DNA from: Ferdinandcohnia sp047246645
GTDB taxonomy: Bacteria; Bacillota; Bacilli; Bacillales; Bacillaceae_L
Assembly: GCF_047246645.1 (NCBI RefSeq)
Contig: NZ_JBFOKR010000008.1
Span: 157,825 to 221,824, forward strand
DNA: 64,000 nt
Reading direction: 5' to 3'
Part shown: positions 52,226-60,174 of the stretch, piece by piece
Numbering within the stretch: the stretch's first letter is position 1
How the letters are laid out: the number at the start of each line of letters is the position of its first letter
Made by a program: the position numbers and the translations under genes
The notes under the pieces: generated by a model
What the model was told of the DNA's origin: nothing
The model's input: the letters and a program-made list of their open reading frames with translations, nothing else
Database searches by the model: none

Positions 52226-53458
52226 TTAAATTACAAACTGTACTGTTTCATCATTTTTATCTAATTTAAAGTTTACCTTTTTACCATCACATAAAAGGTC
52301 ATAATCACCAAGGAATCCTTCAAATGATACCATTCCGTTTTCATCAGTTTTAGAAGTAACATTTGTAGACCAGTCACCTTTGATTAGTTTCTTTAAAACC
52401 TCATAAGATGGTTTCGGACTATTATCCTTTCTGACAAATCCAGCAGGAGCTCCAAGCCATGCACCATCATCACTGAAGGACCAAGTCGTAATTGCTTCTA
52501 CAAGAGGATGTTTAAACAAAATAGAATACATTTCTTCTACTTCTTTTGCCTGACGTTCTTCGAATTCTGGTGTAGATGCCCACTCTGGAATCTGATAATC
52601 ATTTAAATCCTCAATTTCAGGCGGCATTATATGTCCAGATGTCAATGTGTTTTCTGTAAAGTGAATTGGAAGTCCGAAATGAGAGAAACGGTCTAATACT
52701 TCCTCTAACTTTTCACGCCCCCAATATCCTTGATGTTGATGTGACTGAATACCAATAGCATCAATTTGGATCCCTGCGTTTAAGCATCCATCAATCAAGA
52801 TCTCATAGTTAATAGATGTATTAAAGTCATTTAATAATAGAGTCGCATTTGGATTGAATTCACGTGTTTTTGCAAACATTTCTTTAATAATGCCAACACG
52901 GCCAAGGTCTTTACTGATTCTTGTAATGCCATTATCATACTTGTCAAAAATCGGCATAATCACAACTTCATTGATTACATCCCACATATCAATGAACCCT
53001 TTAAAGTCTGATACATCACGTTCAATTCTATCAAACTGTGCTTTAAGGATTTCTTCATTGCTCATATCAAGAAGCCAAGGTGCAGTTATCGTATGCCAGC
53101 AAAGCGGATGTCCTTTTACGGTTACATTTCTCTCCTTTAACCACTGAGCTGCCGCCTTTAATTCTTTTGTACGTGGTTTTCCTTTTTCAGGCTCAAACAT
53201 CCCCCAATAGAAAGGCAGTGTAGCAGAGTTAAATACATCTAGAAACTTATCAAGTTTTTCTTCCTGAAAGGCAAGTCTGTCTGCAGGTACATTTTTGTTT
53301 GCAACATCAATTACATCAAAAATGCCGCAGCCAAATAAGAACTTATGATTGGTCTGCTTAAATTCTATTTTCTTTCCTGAAACAGGACTCCCAAAAGTAT
53401 CTACCAGTTTAATTGTCTTGCTAGTCATTCGGTGTTCCAAATCATTAGTTAGTCTCAT
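52226..53458 (-). CDS. Intracellular endo-1,4-beta-xylanase, GH10
   Basis: This 410-aa enzyme is a GH10 TIM barrel. WGMFEPEKG and KGHPLCWHT build the substrate cleft, the acid/base Glu is in DMWDVINEVV, and the nucleophile Glu is in LPIHFTENTL. An N-terminal strand-rich segment and a C-terminal SFEGFLGDYDLLCDGKKVNFKLDK module flank the barrel. There is no signal peptide, which marks the intracellular xylanase group that trims imported xylo-oligomers. GGAGGTAA lies before ATG. A cre-like site lies 40 bp upstream. Confidence 0.92.
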   Translation of the reverse strand: MRLTNDLEHRMTSKTIKLVDTFGSPVSGKKIEFKQTNHKFLFGCGIFDVIDVANKNVPADRLAFQEEKLDKFLDVFNSATLPFYWGMFEPEKGKPRTKELKAAAQWLKERNVTVKGHPLCWHTITAPWLLDMSNEEILKAQFDRIERDVSDFKGFIDMWDVINEVVIMPIFDKYDNGITRISKDLGRVGIIKEMFAKTREFNPNATLLLNDFNTSINYEILIDGCLNAGIQIDAIGIQSHQHQGYWGREKLEEVLDRFSHFGLPIHFTENTLTSGHIMPPEIEDLNDYQIPEWASTPEFEERQAKEVEEMYSILFKHPLVEAITTWSFSDDGAWLGAPAGFVRKDNSPKPSYEVLKKLIKGDWSTNVTSKTDENGMVSFEGFLGDYDLLCDGKKVNFKLDKNDETVQFVI

Positions 53459-53496
53459 TCTATTACCTCCATTTTCATAACTGTTTCTAATAGCTT

Positions 53497-53511
53497 AAGA
53501 AAGCGCTTACG
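53497..53511. promoter_or_regulatory. Candidate cre site of the xylanase gene
   Basis: AAGAAAGCGCTTACG fits the cre core (AAAGCGCTT palindrome) with two deviations at the edges. It lies 40 bp before the GH10 start codon. Confidence 0.55.
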
Positions 53512-53599
53512 CACCTGTTATGTAAATTCTATCAAGCTGTATTTAACAATCATACAAAGCAAATTAAACATTATGTTTTAAAAAATAAAGTTGTTTTAA

Positions 53600-53732
53600 T
53601 CTGGTTGCTATATTCTAGATGATTTTAAATCCTGGAATGAACAATTAATAGAAGTTGGCAGTGCAAGAAACCTTCTGATGAGTGATAGAATGAAAAACTA
53701 GGATTTGGAAAAGACAAGAATACTAGTTTTTT
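53600..53732 (+). pseudogene. Possible gene remnant with its terminator
   Basis: A 33-codon stretch (53600-53701) ends at TAG and has a protein-like tail (FKSWNEQLIEVGSARNLLM). It is followed directly by AAAACTAG (53694-53701) pairing with CTAGTTTT (53723-53730) and a T run. There is no start codon or ribosome binding site, and a stop lies just upstream. It could be the 3' end of a lost gene. The rest of 53512-53894 shows nothing else. Confidence 0.25.
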
Positions 53733-53894
53733 TACAAGCTTTACTAACTTCAGCCTATTATTTTATTTTAGAAATACTTTTGCAATATAAGATCAATAGA
53801 TGTAACCAAATTAATACCTCCCTGTTCTTTTTCTACAAAAAATCTATGTTACGATTATTTAAAATTAGAACCAAGGTACAAGGAGGATAAAAGA

Positions 53895-54683
53895 ATGCTC
53901 AAGAAAATGGTATCTATTTTAGCAGGTACAGTACTTTCAGTAACCGTATGTGCTAATGTACAAGCCTCAACAATTACAGTACATAAAGGTGATACACTTT
54001 GGGATCTATCACAAACAAATAATATTTCAGTAAAAAATATCAAAATTCTGAATCAACTATCAACAGACTTAATACACCCTGGAGATAAACTTACAGTAGC
54101 ATCACAAAAACAATATACAGTTAAAAAAGGTGATACATTATGGGACATAGCAAGAGCTCATCAAATCTCTGTTTCACAAATAAAAGAATGGAACGAGTTA
54201 CATTCTGACCTTATCCATCCCGGATTAAATCTATTAATCTTTGAAGGTATAAAACCTACTAAAAGTATTGAAGAAACACCGGTACAGTCTGTTGCAGATA
54301 CAACTAAAGAAAGTTCAGATGAAGAACCTGTTGTTAAAAAGGAAGAGGAAAGTATTTCTACTGTCACACCCGCAACAACTAGCAAAGCAAGTTCAAAAGA
54401 AATCGTTGTAACAGCTACAGCCTATACAGCTACATGTGAAGGATGTTCGGGAATTACGTCAACTGGCATAAATTTGTTAGAAAACCCAGAAGCAAAGGTT
54501 ATCTCAGTTGACCCGTCTGTTATTCCTCTTGGCAGTAAAGTCTATGTAGAAGGCTACGGAGAAGCTATTTCAGGAGATACCGGCGGAGCCATTAAAGGAA
54601 ATAAAATTGATGTCTTTATTCCATCTAAACAAGATGCAATCAATTTTGGTGTAAAGCAAGTAAAGGTAACAATTTTAGACTAA
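53895..54683 (+). CDS. Secreted LysM-3D domain cell-wall protein (YocH-like)
   Basis: This 262-aa protein has a signal peptide (to about residue 24, VQA) and two LysM repeats (VHKGDTLWDLSQTNN..LIHPGDKLTV and VKKGDTLWDIARAHQ..LIHPGLNLLI). A Thr/Ser/Glu-rich linker leads to a C-terminal 3D domain (TATAYTATCEGCSGITSTG .. ISVDPSVIPLGSKVYVEGYG .. GNKIDVFIPS). The three Asp that give the domain its name are present. The architecture equals B. subtilis YocH and relates to MltA/Rpf-like muralytic folds. AAGGAGG precedes ATG. I saw no clear WalR box. Confidence 0.9.
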   Translation: MLKKMVSILAGTVLSVTVCANVQASTITVHKGDTLWDLSQTNNISVKNIKILNQLSTDLIHPGDKLTVASQKQYTVKKGDTLWDIARAHQISVSQIKEWNELHSDLIHPGLNLLIFEGIKPTKSIEETPVQSVADTTKESSDEEPVVKKEEESISTVTPATTSKASSKEIVVTATAYTATCEGCSGITSTGINLLENPEAKVISVDPSVIPLGSKVYVEGYGEAISGDTGGAIKGNKIDVFIPSKQDAINFGVKQVKVTILD

Positions 54684-54697
54684 CTCAATCTAACTAA

Positions 54698-54746
54698 AAG
54701 TACCCTACAAACTTTGAAGTAATATAGTTTGTAGGGTATTTTTTAA
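54698..54746. terminator. Terminator after the LysM-3D gene, shared with the ThuA operon
   Basis: TACCCTACAAACT (54701-54713) pairs with AGTTTGTAGGGTA (54726-54738), followed by T6. Read on the minus strand it is followed by CTTTTAG. Confidence 0.85.
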
Positions 54747-54755
54747 GAGTGTATA

Positions 54756-55409
54756 TTATTCTTTTATAGAGCACCATCTAAGAGAATTAGCTAGTATTTT
54801 TTGAAAAGCTGGATGTAATAGTCCCTCCTCCAGATGAGCCGGACAAAGACATACTACTCTCCCTGCCCCATAATCATGGGCCCAGCCACCTATAGATTCA
54901 CCATCAACTGAACTGGACGTTAGGAGTACATTTGTGTTTTCTTTATCACATTCTACAAAGTAATGTTCATCAGGGAATGAGAATGTATCATCCTCTACAA
55001 TATACGATGATTCTGGTGTAGCTTTGTATTCAACGATTTGATGCTTTTCAGGATGGTATGTAAAGTAGCCTCGCAGCATTGAGATATATCCTTCCACATT
55101 TTCGTAACTGGCCATCCCTGAGTGCCATGCCAGCCATCCACCACCGTTTTCTACGTATTCATTTATGGCTGCTGCTGTCTCGTTATTCATCCACGTAACA
55201 ACCGTTGTGTCCTGTGGATTCAAACGGTTTTCTGCAAATAAGATAAACGCATCCGGTTTTTCTGTTAAGTCATTAAGCAACTTATCGGGAGTACTATATT
55301 GGATTTTGATTTCATTTCCTAGCTGTTGTACAGCGTTTTCTAATGCTTCTCTAGAAAGCTCTGCTTTATGATAGTAATCTCCTAAAATAGCAGTGATGGT
55401 TACGCCCAT
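54756..55409 (-). CDS. ThuA-like (trehalose utilisation) domain protein
   Basis: This 217-aa protein has the class-I glutamine-amidotransferase-like fold of ThuA: ITAILGDYYHK at the start, PDAFILFAENR, then AAINEYVENGGGWLAWHSG and the final GRVVCLCPAHLEEGLLHPAFQKILANSLRW. ThuA works with dehydrogenases in keto-sugar breakdown, but its reaction is unsettled. GGAG lies 11 nt before ATG. It is the last gene of a LacI-headed operon with a VOC protein and an SDR oxidoreductase, supporting a sugar-derivative substrate. Confidence 0.82.
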   Translation of the reverse strand: MGVTITAILGDYYHKAELSREALENAVQQLGNEIKIQYSTPDKLLNDLTEKPDAFILFAENRLNPQDTTVVTWMNNETAAAINEYVENGGGWLAWHSGMASYENVEGYISMLRGYFTYHPEKHQIVEYKATPESSYIVEDDTFSFPDEHYFVECDKENTNVLLTSSSVDGESIGGWAHDYGAGRVVCLCPAHLEEGLLHPAFQKILANSLRWCSIKE

Positions 55410-55426
55410 TCAATATGCATCTCCTT

Positions 55427-56131
55427 TTAAATTTCCATTGGATCACCATTATAATCAACAAACACATACTGACTTGTTATTTTTTTCTTACGCTCCGCTA
55501 ACTCAATGATGCCTTTTGCAGTATCATTTGGATAAAGTGGAGCATTTTCACCACCCATGTCCGTTTTCATCCACCCAGGATGAATCGATAAAACTTGGAT
55601 ATCTTGATCCTGTAAGTAACAATTAAGTTTTTCTGATAACATATTTAAGGCAGCCTTAGATATGCCGTATGGATAATCACCGCTATAGGAATTGGTTAAA
55701 CTGCCTGATTCCGATGAAATATTAAGTATTGACTGATTCTCTCCCTTCTCCAATAAAGGAAGAAAGTGCTTAACGACACGAATAGGTCCTAAAACGTTGA
55801 TATCTAAGGCAAGCCTGCAAGCTTCAATATCAAGCTCTTCGATTGATTTACCTCTTTCATTTAAAATGGCAGCATTGTTTATTAAAACATCAAGGCTGTC
55901 CGTTTGTTCCTTTACTTGAGTCAAAGCTGAAAGGACTGATTCCTCACTTTGAACATCGATATCGATTATTTGCAAGTTTCCGTTATGAGTTTCTTTTAGC
56001 TCAAGTAATTCTTTTATCTTTGCTTCTTCTGTCCCTCTTACTCCAGCAAAGACTGTATCTCCATTCAATAAGCTTACTTTTGTTAAAGATAAACCAAGAC
56101 CACGATTTGCTCCTGTAATGAAATATTTCAT
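55427..56131 (-). CDS. Short-chain dehydrogenase/reductase
   Basis: This 234-aa SDR has the NAD(P) motif TGANRGLGL (7-15), the LINNAAI strand, catalytic Ser in LNISSESGS and YxxxK in YPYGISKAALNML. A PGWMKTDMGG loop follows. It oxidises or reduces an alcohol/ketone, here probably a sugar or polyol. AAGGAGG precedes ATG. It lies 17 nt upstream of thuA and 12 nt after the VOC gene. Confidence 0.9.
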   Translation of the reverse strand: MKYFITGANRGLGLSLTKVSLLNGDTVFAGVRGTEEAKIKELLELKETHNGNLQIIDIDVQSEESVLSALTQVKEQTDSLDVLINNAAILNERGKSIEELDIEACRLALDINVLGPIRVVKHFLPLLEKGENQSILNISSESGSLTNSYSGDYPYGISKAALNMLSEKLNCYLQDQDIQVLSIHPGWMKTDMGGENAPLYPNDTAKGIIELAERKKKITSQYVFVDYNGDPMEI

Positions 56132-56143
56132 GACTTCTCCTCC

Positions 56144-56599
56144 TTAGTTGTCATTTTCCAACAATTCAAGAATCACCTTTAGATCGCCAAAAGTATCCAT
56201 ATAGGCATATCTTCCGCCAGTGTATTCGCCTTTTTGCACTAAAGGCATGTTTCTTGATTCCAACTTTGCAACTGTTCCTTTCATATCTTTTACTACAAAG
56301 GCGATATGGTGAACTCCTTCCCCATGTGTATCTAAAAATTCTCTCCACGTACTAGGTTGTTCATCAGGCTCAATTAATTCAAGCTGTAAAGACCCCATAT
56401 CAAAGAATGCTAATTTTGCACGGGCTTCTGTTGGTTCACCTTTATAGCTAGTTTGTGCCTTTTCCAGTGGATCTGTTGGATTTGCTGGCGGCTTTTCCAT
56501 TCCAAAGAAATCAGCAAATGCCTGAGATGTTTTTTCAATATCCTTCACGATAATACCAACTTGTGCCACCACATTTGTTCCTAATACACTGTTACTCAT
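56144..56599 (-). CDS. VOC superfamily protein (glyoxalase/epimerase-like)
   Basis: This 151-aa protein has two beta-alpha-beta-beta-beta repeats. The first starts VAQVGIIVKDIEKTSQAF and ends LQLELIEP. The second starts GVHHIAFVVKDMKGTVAKL and ends DLKVILELLE. The repeat ends hold Glu and His-type metal ligands as in methylmalonyl-CoA epimerase-like members. Its place in an operon with SDR and ThuA genes suggests an isomerase or epimerase of a sugar intermediate. GGGAGG precedes ATG. Confidence 0.85.
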   Translation of the reverse strand: MSNSVLGTNVVAQVGIIVKDIEKTSQAFADFFGMEKPPANPTDPLEKAQTSYKGEPTEARAKLAFFDMGSLQLELIEPDEQPSTWREFLDTHGEGVHHIAFVVKDMKGTVAKLESRNMPLVQKGEYTGGRYAYMDTFGDLKVILELLENDN

Positions 56600-56631
56600 C
56601 TTATTATCCTCCCTGTTTTCCTACTTTATTA

Positions 56632-57666
56632 TTAATTAATTAATCTACAAGAATCCCTTATTTGTAACTCCAAATCCAATTTAGATACATTATTGACTTT
56701 TTCACCTGTTATCGCTTTAATCACATGAACTGTTAGAGACTCAATAATTTCCTCAAAATCTACCTTTACTGTTGTGAGTGCAGGCGTACTATAGGCACTC
56801 AATAAATGATTGTCAACACCAATGATTGATAGATCTTCAGGTATAGAAAGAGAAAACTCCTTTAATGCCTTGATTGCACCTAGAGCAATACTATCGTTTG
56901 CAGCAAAAAATGCAGTGGGTAACTCTGTTCCACTTGCTAATAGATGTAACATCGCATAGTAGCCACTTTGTTGATTGAAATCACCAGGTAGAACCCATTC
57001 TGGTCTAATAATTAAGTCATATTTCTTCATGACCTCTGCAAAACCATCATATCTTTGGATACCGGCTAACCTGTTTATATTCCCATTGATAATACCTATG
57101 TTTTTATGATTTAAACGAACTAAATACTCTGTTGCAATGGAAGCTGCTTGTTTATTTGGGAATTGGTAAGTTATTCGATTAGACTCACATCTTGGAGTTG
57201 GCTCCTGATCTAATACCCCTAAAATAAAGCCTTCTTTTACTAACTCTTCAACAAACTCTTCTGTTTTGTTTACGCCTATTACAATTCCACCATCGACTCT
57301 CCTTTGATGAAAAACTTCTTTAATTTTATCTTTCGATGTTTGAGAGTTACGATCTCTAATAACCATGGTTAAAACATAATATCCGTAATTTGCTGCAGTC
57401 TCTATTACACGAGTAATTAAGTAAGTGTGAATGGCGTCATTTGATATGATTCCGTCATCAATTGTAATTAGTACAATGGTTCCGGTCTTCCTTCCCGCTA
57501 AGACCTGACCAAATAGATTAGGGTAATAGTTATTTTCTTTAATTACTTTCAATACTTTTTCCCTTGTTTTCTCGGGCACATTTGGATAATTATTGATTAC
57601 CCTGCTAACAGTACTTCTGGAAACGCCCGCTAACTTCGCAATTTCTGTGCTGTTTATTTCTTTCAA
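56632..57666 (-). CDS. LacI-family transcriptional regulator
   Basis: This 344-aa protein has a LacI helix-turn-helix and hinge (STEIAKLAGVSRSTVSRVINNYPNVPEKTREKVLKVIKENNYYPN). The sugar-binding periplasmic-fold core carries GGIVIGVN, AIALGA-like DSIALGAIKAL and IIGVDNHLLSAYSTPALTTVK. I chose TTG 57666 with AAGGAGGG 8 nt upstream, which places the HTH at residue 4 as in the family; the longer frame to 57735 lacks a site. It heads the VOC-SDR-ThuA operon. Two near-identical palindromes upstream are its likely operators. Confidence 0.9.
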   Translation of the reverse strand: MKEINSTEIAKLAGVSRSTVSRVINNYPNVPEKTREKVLKVIKENNYYPNLFGQVLAGRKTGTIVLITIDDGIISNDAIHTYLITRVIETAANYGYYVLTMVIRDRNSQTSKDKIKEVFHQRRVDGGIVIGVNKTEEFVEELVKEGFILGVLDQEPTPRCESNRITYQFPNKQAASIATEYLVRLNHKNIGIINGNINRLAGIQRYDGFAEVMKKYDLIIRPEWVLPGDFNQQSGYYAMLHLLASGTELPTAFFAANDSIALGAIKALKEFSLSIPEDLSIIGVDNHLLSAYSTPALTTVKVDFEEIIESLTVHVIKAITGEKVNNVSKLDLELQIRDSCRLIN

Positions 57667-57684
57667 TATCAAACCCTCCTTTCG

Positions 57685-57698
57685 TGAACACGTGTTCA
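57685..57698. promoter_or_regulatory. LacI-type operator 1
   Basis: TGAACACGTGTTCA is a perfect 14-bp palindrome centred on CG, as LacI-family sites are. It lies just before the lacI ribosome binding site. Confidence 0.75.
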
Positions 57699-57801
57699 TT
57701 GATAGTGAAAAAATATTGTAAATGGAATTTATCATTATTAGGAATTATTAATTTAGTTTCTGTTGAGAATGATATATTGTTTATGTTGTGATTTTTTGTT
57801 G

Positions 57802-57815
57802 TGAACACGTGTTTA
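57802..57815. promoter_or_regulatory. LacI-type operator 2
   Basis: TGAACACGTGTTTA repeats operator 1 with one change, 117 bp away (about 11 helical turns). This spacing would allow DNA looping around the promoter. Confidence 0.72.
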
Positions 57816-57854
57816 CAATTGTTCAAAAAAATTTATAGTCTAGGATATCCTTCA

Positions 57855-57868
57855 TTAAAGCGTTTACA
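57855..57868. promoter_or_regulatory. Candidate cre site upstream of the LacI operon
   Basis: TTAAAGCGTTTACA matches the cre consensus at 13 of 14 positions, 40 bp upstream of operator 2. Confidence 0.6.
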
Positions 57869-58240
57869 CTTTTACTTAAAACCACTATAATCCTACTATT
57901 TTTTTCTGTCAATAATTTTTGACTATCTCAAAGTCAGGTACACTAGTGGACTCATGCCAAAGCTGTCTAACTCCATTCATGATAAAAAGCCTCGCTCACT
58001 TATGTTACGGTCACCTTGGTTATTTAGCCGCAAAAAAGGAAATTGGTAAATTGGTTTTACCAATGCCCTTTTTCTATTCACATAACACTAAATATTACAT
58101 CCTAAGGTGAGGAATAATCCTTTAATTTGTCCGAATAATTCACTTGTTCGATCGAACGATATTTCTCACTTAACTGCATTATATTTTTCTTTATTACATC
58201 TTTGGTTATATAATTAACAAAACTCTATGAAATGTACACA
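57869..58240. other. Intergenic region without a supported gene
   Basis: A 23-codon minus-strand frame (57909-57980, reading VRQLWHESTSVPDFE) looks protein-like but has no clear ribosome binding site and ends early. It could be a remnant. A palindromic TTGGTAAAA-type stretch lies near 58045-58065. I see no RNA class that I know. Confidence 0.3.
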
Positions 58241-58271
58241 AAAAGACCAAGGTAAATAGCACCTTGGTCTC
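58240..58271 (-). terminator. Terminator of the coiled-coil membrane protein gene
   Basis: AGACCAAGGT (58244-58253) pairs with ACCTTGGTCT (58261-58270). On the minus strand it is followed by TTTTTGTG. Confidence 0.85.
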
Positions 58272-58277
58272 AAATTT

Positions 58278-58982
58278 TTATTGGTCAATTTTTTCAATTA
58301 AAACACCTGGTATGGAGATATTTCCACCCATTGTTGATTCATATGTGATTAATCCTGTAGAAGTACCGTAAATTGTAATGACATCATCTTCTAAAATTCT
58401 TGAGCTAACAACAGAGGAATCATATTCACCAAACAAAATCGTATCGTAATTATCATTCACAGCTAAACGAATTTGGGTCATTCCATCCCCTTCCATAACT
58501 TGAACCACTTTGCCTTTAAACTTTACCTTTTCAAACATATAATCATCTGGAGTTCTTGCTAGTTGGTCATAAGTAACACCAGTCTCATATCCTTGTTTAG
58601 CTTTTGCTTCCGCTTTTGCTTTTTCTTCCGCTTCGGCTTTTGCTTTAGCTGCTTCCTCTGCTTCTTTTTTCGCTTTTTCCTCAGCTAGACGCTTTTCTTC
58701 AGCAGCTTTTGCTTCCGCTTCTTTAGCTATGCGTTCTTCTTCTTGTAATTTAAAGAATGGCTCCGCTTCTTTTACTTTTGCTTCCAGTTCGGTAATCTTT
58801 GTTTCCGATTCCATGTTTTTCGCTTTAAGTTCATCTACTTGTTTATTTAATTTATCACTCTTTTCTACAGCTGCGTCTACATCACTTTGAGATGGCCCCC
58901 CTGTAGAACCAATAATAAGAGCAACAATCGCTACTAAAATATACTTCCATCGTTTCTTTGCAAATCCTACTACTTTTTCCAT
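58278..58982 (-). CDS. Membrane-anchored coiled-coil protein with small C-terminal beta domain
   Basis: This 234-aa protein has one N-terminal membrane segment (about residues 12-28, KYILVAIVALIIG). A coiled coil follows (about 35-80), then a repetitive Lys/Glu/Ala helix (about 80-130, units like AKAEAEEK). The C-terminal beta-rich domain (GVTYDQLARTPDDYMFEKVKFKGKVVQVMEGDG .. DVITIYGTSTG) looks like an OB-type fold. Similar proteins are sometimes labelled toxin regulators, without evidence for that here. GGGGAAAAGGG precedes ATG. It is a single gene. Confidence 0.75.
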   Translation of the reverse strand: MEKVVGFAKKRWKYILVAIVALIIGSTGGPSQSDVDAAVEKSDKLNKQVDELKAKNMESETKITELEAKVKEAEPFFKLQEEERIAKEAEAKAAEEKRLAEEKAKKEAEEAAKAKAEAEEKAKAEAKAKQGYETGVTYDQLARTPDDYMFEKVKFKGKVVQVMEGDGMTQIRLAVNDNYDTILFGEYDSSVVSSRILEDDVITIYGTSTGLITYESTMGGNISIPGVLIEKIDQ

Positions 58983-59128
58983 ACCCTTTTCCCCTTTTTT
59001 ATAGTTTATTATTTTAGTATAACATAAAAAAAGAACTAGGCGAAATTACCCGGTTCTGAAAATTAATTGACAGATTTGCATTATAATGACATAAACCGCT
59101 TTACAGCATGACTTAGAAAAAAGAAAAT

Positions 59129-59152
59129 GAACTTAGCTTTCAACTAAGTTCA
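59129..59152 (-). terminator. Orphan terminator-like hairpin
   Basis: GAACTTAG (59129-59136) pairs with CTAAGTTC (59144-59151). A-rich sequence on the left gives TTTTCTTTTTT on the minus strand. No minus-strand gene ends here, which suggests local rearrangement. Confidence 0.45.
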
Positions 59153-59179
59153 GCCGACTCAAAAATTATACCACCCTAT

Positions 59180-59560
59180 GTGGTTCGGCATTTATTAGAA
59201 AAAGTATATGCAACACGTGAAGAGTTATTTAGAAGGGTAAGTATTGCACATGATTATATAAGATCCTTTTTTGATAAACCTATAAAACTAAATGAAATTG
59301 CTAGGGTCGCTTTTTTATCACCTAACCATTTATTAAGAACTTACTATCAAATATATGGTAGAACCCCTCATCAGCATATTTCTGAATTTAGAATACAAAA
59401 AGCAAAGCAACTATTATCAAAGGCAGATAAAAATATGACTGATATAACCTTTATACTTGGATTTCAAAACCCAGTATCCTTTAGTAAAATGTTTAAACAA
59501 CATGTTGGTATATCTCCTATAGAATATCGAAAAAAGGTGATATTGGATAAGAAATATTAG
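59180..59560 (+). pseudogene. AraC-family regulator, C-terminal DNA-binding part only
   Basis: The 126 residues cover the two helix-turn-helix motifs of AraC regulators: IKLNEIARVAFLSPNHLLRTYYQIYGRTPHQHISEFRIQKAKQLL and MTDITFILGFQNPVSFSKMFKQHVGISPIEYRK. The sensor domain is absent. The frame is open 63 bases further upstream (from 59117) to a TAG at 59114-59116, but no ATG and no ribosome binding site precede the GTG at 59180. An orphan terminator hairpin lies just before. It is probably a 5'-truncated gene, although a short two-HTH regulator translated from an unusual start is possible. The VOC gene 50 nt downstream is a common partner. Confidence 0.6.
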
Positions 59561-59611
59561 AGAAATTTTTTATGCTTATATTGAATAGATATTTGAAGGG
59601 AGAAATGGATA

Positions 59612-59989
59612 ATGGAAACGACAATAGTTCAGAAAGTTGGACAAATTGGAATACCTGTAAAAGACATAAATAGGGCACTAGATTTTTATAAAGAGAAACT
59701 AGGACTCACTCTATTATTTAACACAGATAGTATGGCATTTTTTGAATGCGATGGATTACGGCTACTATTATCACTACCTGAAAAAGATGAATTCACCCAT
59801 TCAAGTTCAGTTATTTATTTTCAAGTAACTAATATTAAAGATACTTTTGAGCACTTAGTAGGTAAAGATGTCACTTTTATCGATGTCCCGCATGTTGTAG
59901 CAAAAATGGGACAAACAGAAACATGGATGGTATTTTTTAAAGATACAGAAGATAATACTCATGCATTGATGAGTGAAGTACAAGTTTAA
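59612..59989 (+). CDS. VOC superfamily protein
   Basis: This 125-aa single VOC unit starts QKVGQIGIPVKDINRALDFYKEKLGL. The middle reads FFECDGLRLLLSLPE and the end is WMVFFKDTEDNTHALMSEV. The usual metal-ligand His/Glu at the repeat ends are only partly evident (the second repeat ends in H-A-L-M-S-E). Function is unknown; bleomycin-resistance or dioxygenase-like labels would be over-reading. GGGAGAAATGG lies before ATG. It lies right after the AraC remnant. Confidence 0.82.
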   Translation: METTIVQKVGQIGIPVKDINRALDFYKEKLGLTLLFNTDSMAFFECDGLRLLLSLPEKDEFTHSSSVIYFQVTNIKDTFEHLVGKDVTFIDVPHVVAKMGQTETWMVFFKDTEDNTHALMSEVQV

Positions 59990-60000
59990 GTAAACCAAAC

Positions 60001-60033
60001 AGAGACCGTCTAAATCACATAAACGGTCTCCTT
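60001..60033 (+). terminator. Hairpin after the VOC gene
   Basis: GAGACCGT (60002-60009) pairs with ACGGTCTC (60023-60030). The T run is poor (CTTC). Confidence 0.55.
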
Positions 60034-60174
60034 CAATCTAAATTAGCCCTTTTATCCATAATTACTTCTTCCATCTGTTTTACCCTATTTGTGATACGTT
60101 CTCCGTAACACATTTAAATTCGGTTTCCATTTAACTATCAAAACACTTTTTTCTGTTTTCTACTCACTATACTT

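Noticed and set aside
57919..58110. + strand open frame of 63 codons
   Set aside because: Low-complexity product with no ribosome binding site and no family features.
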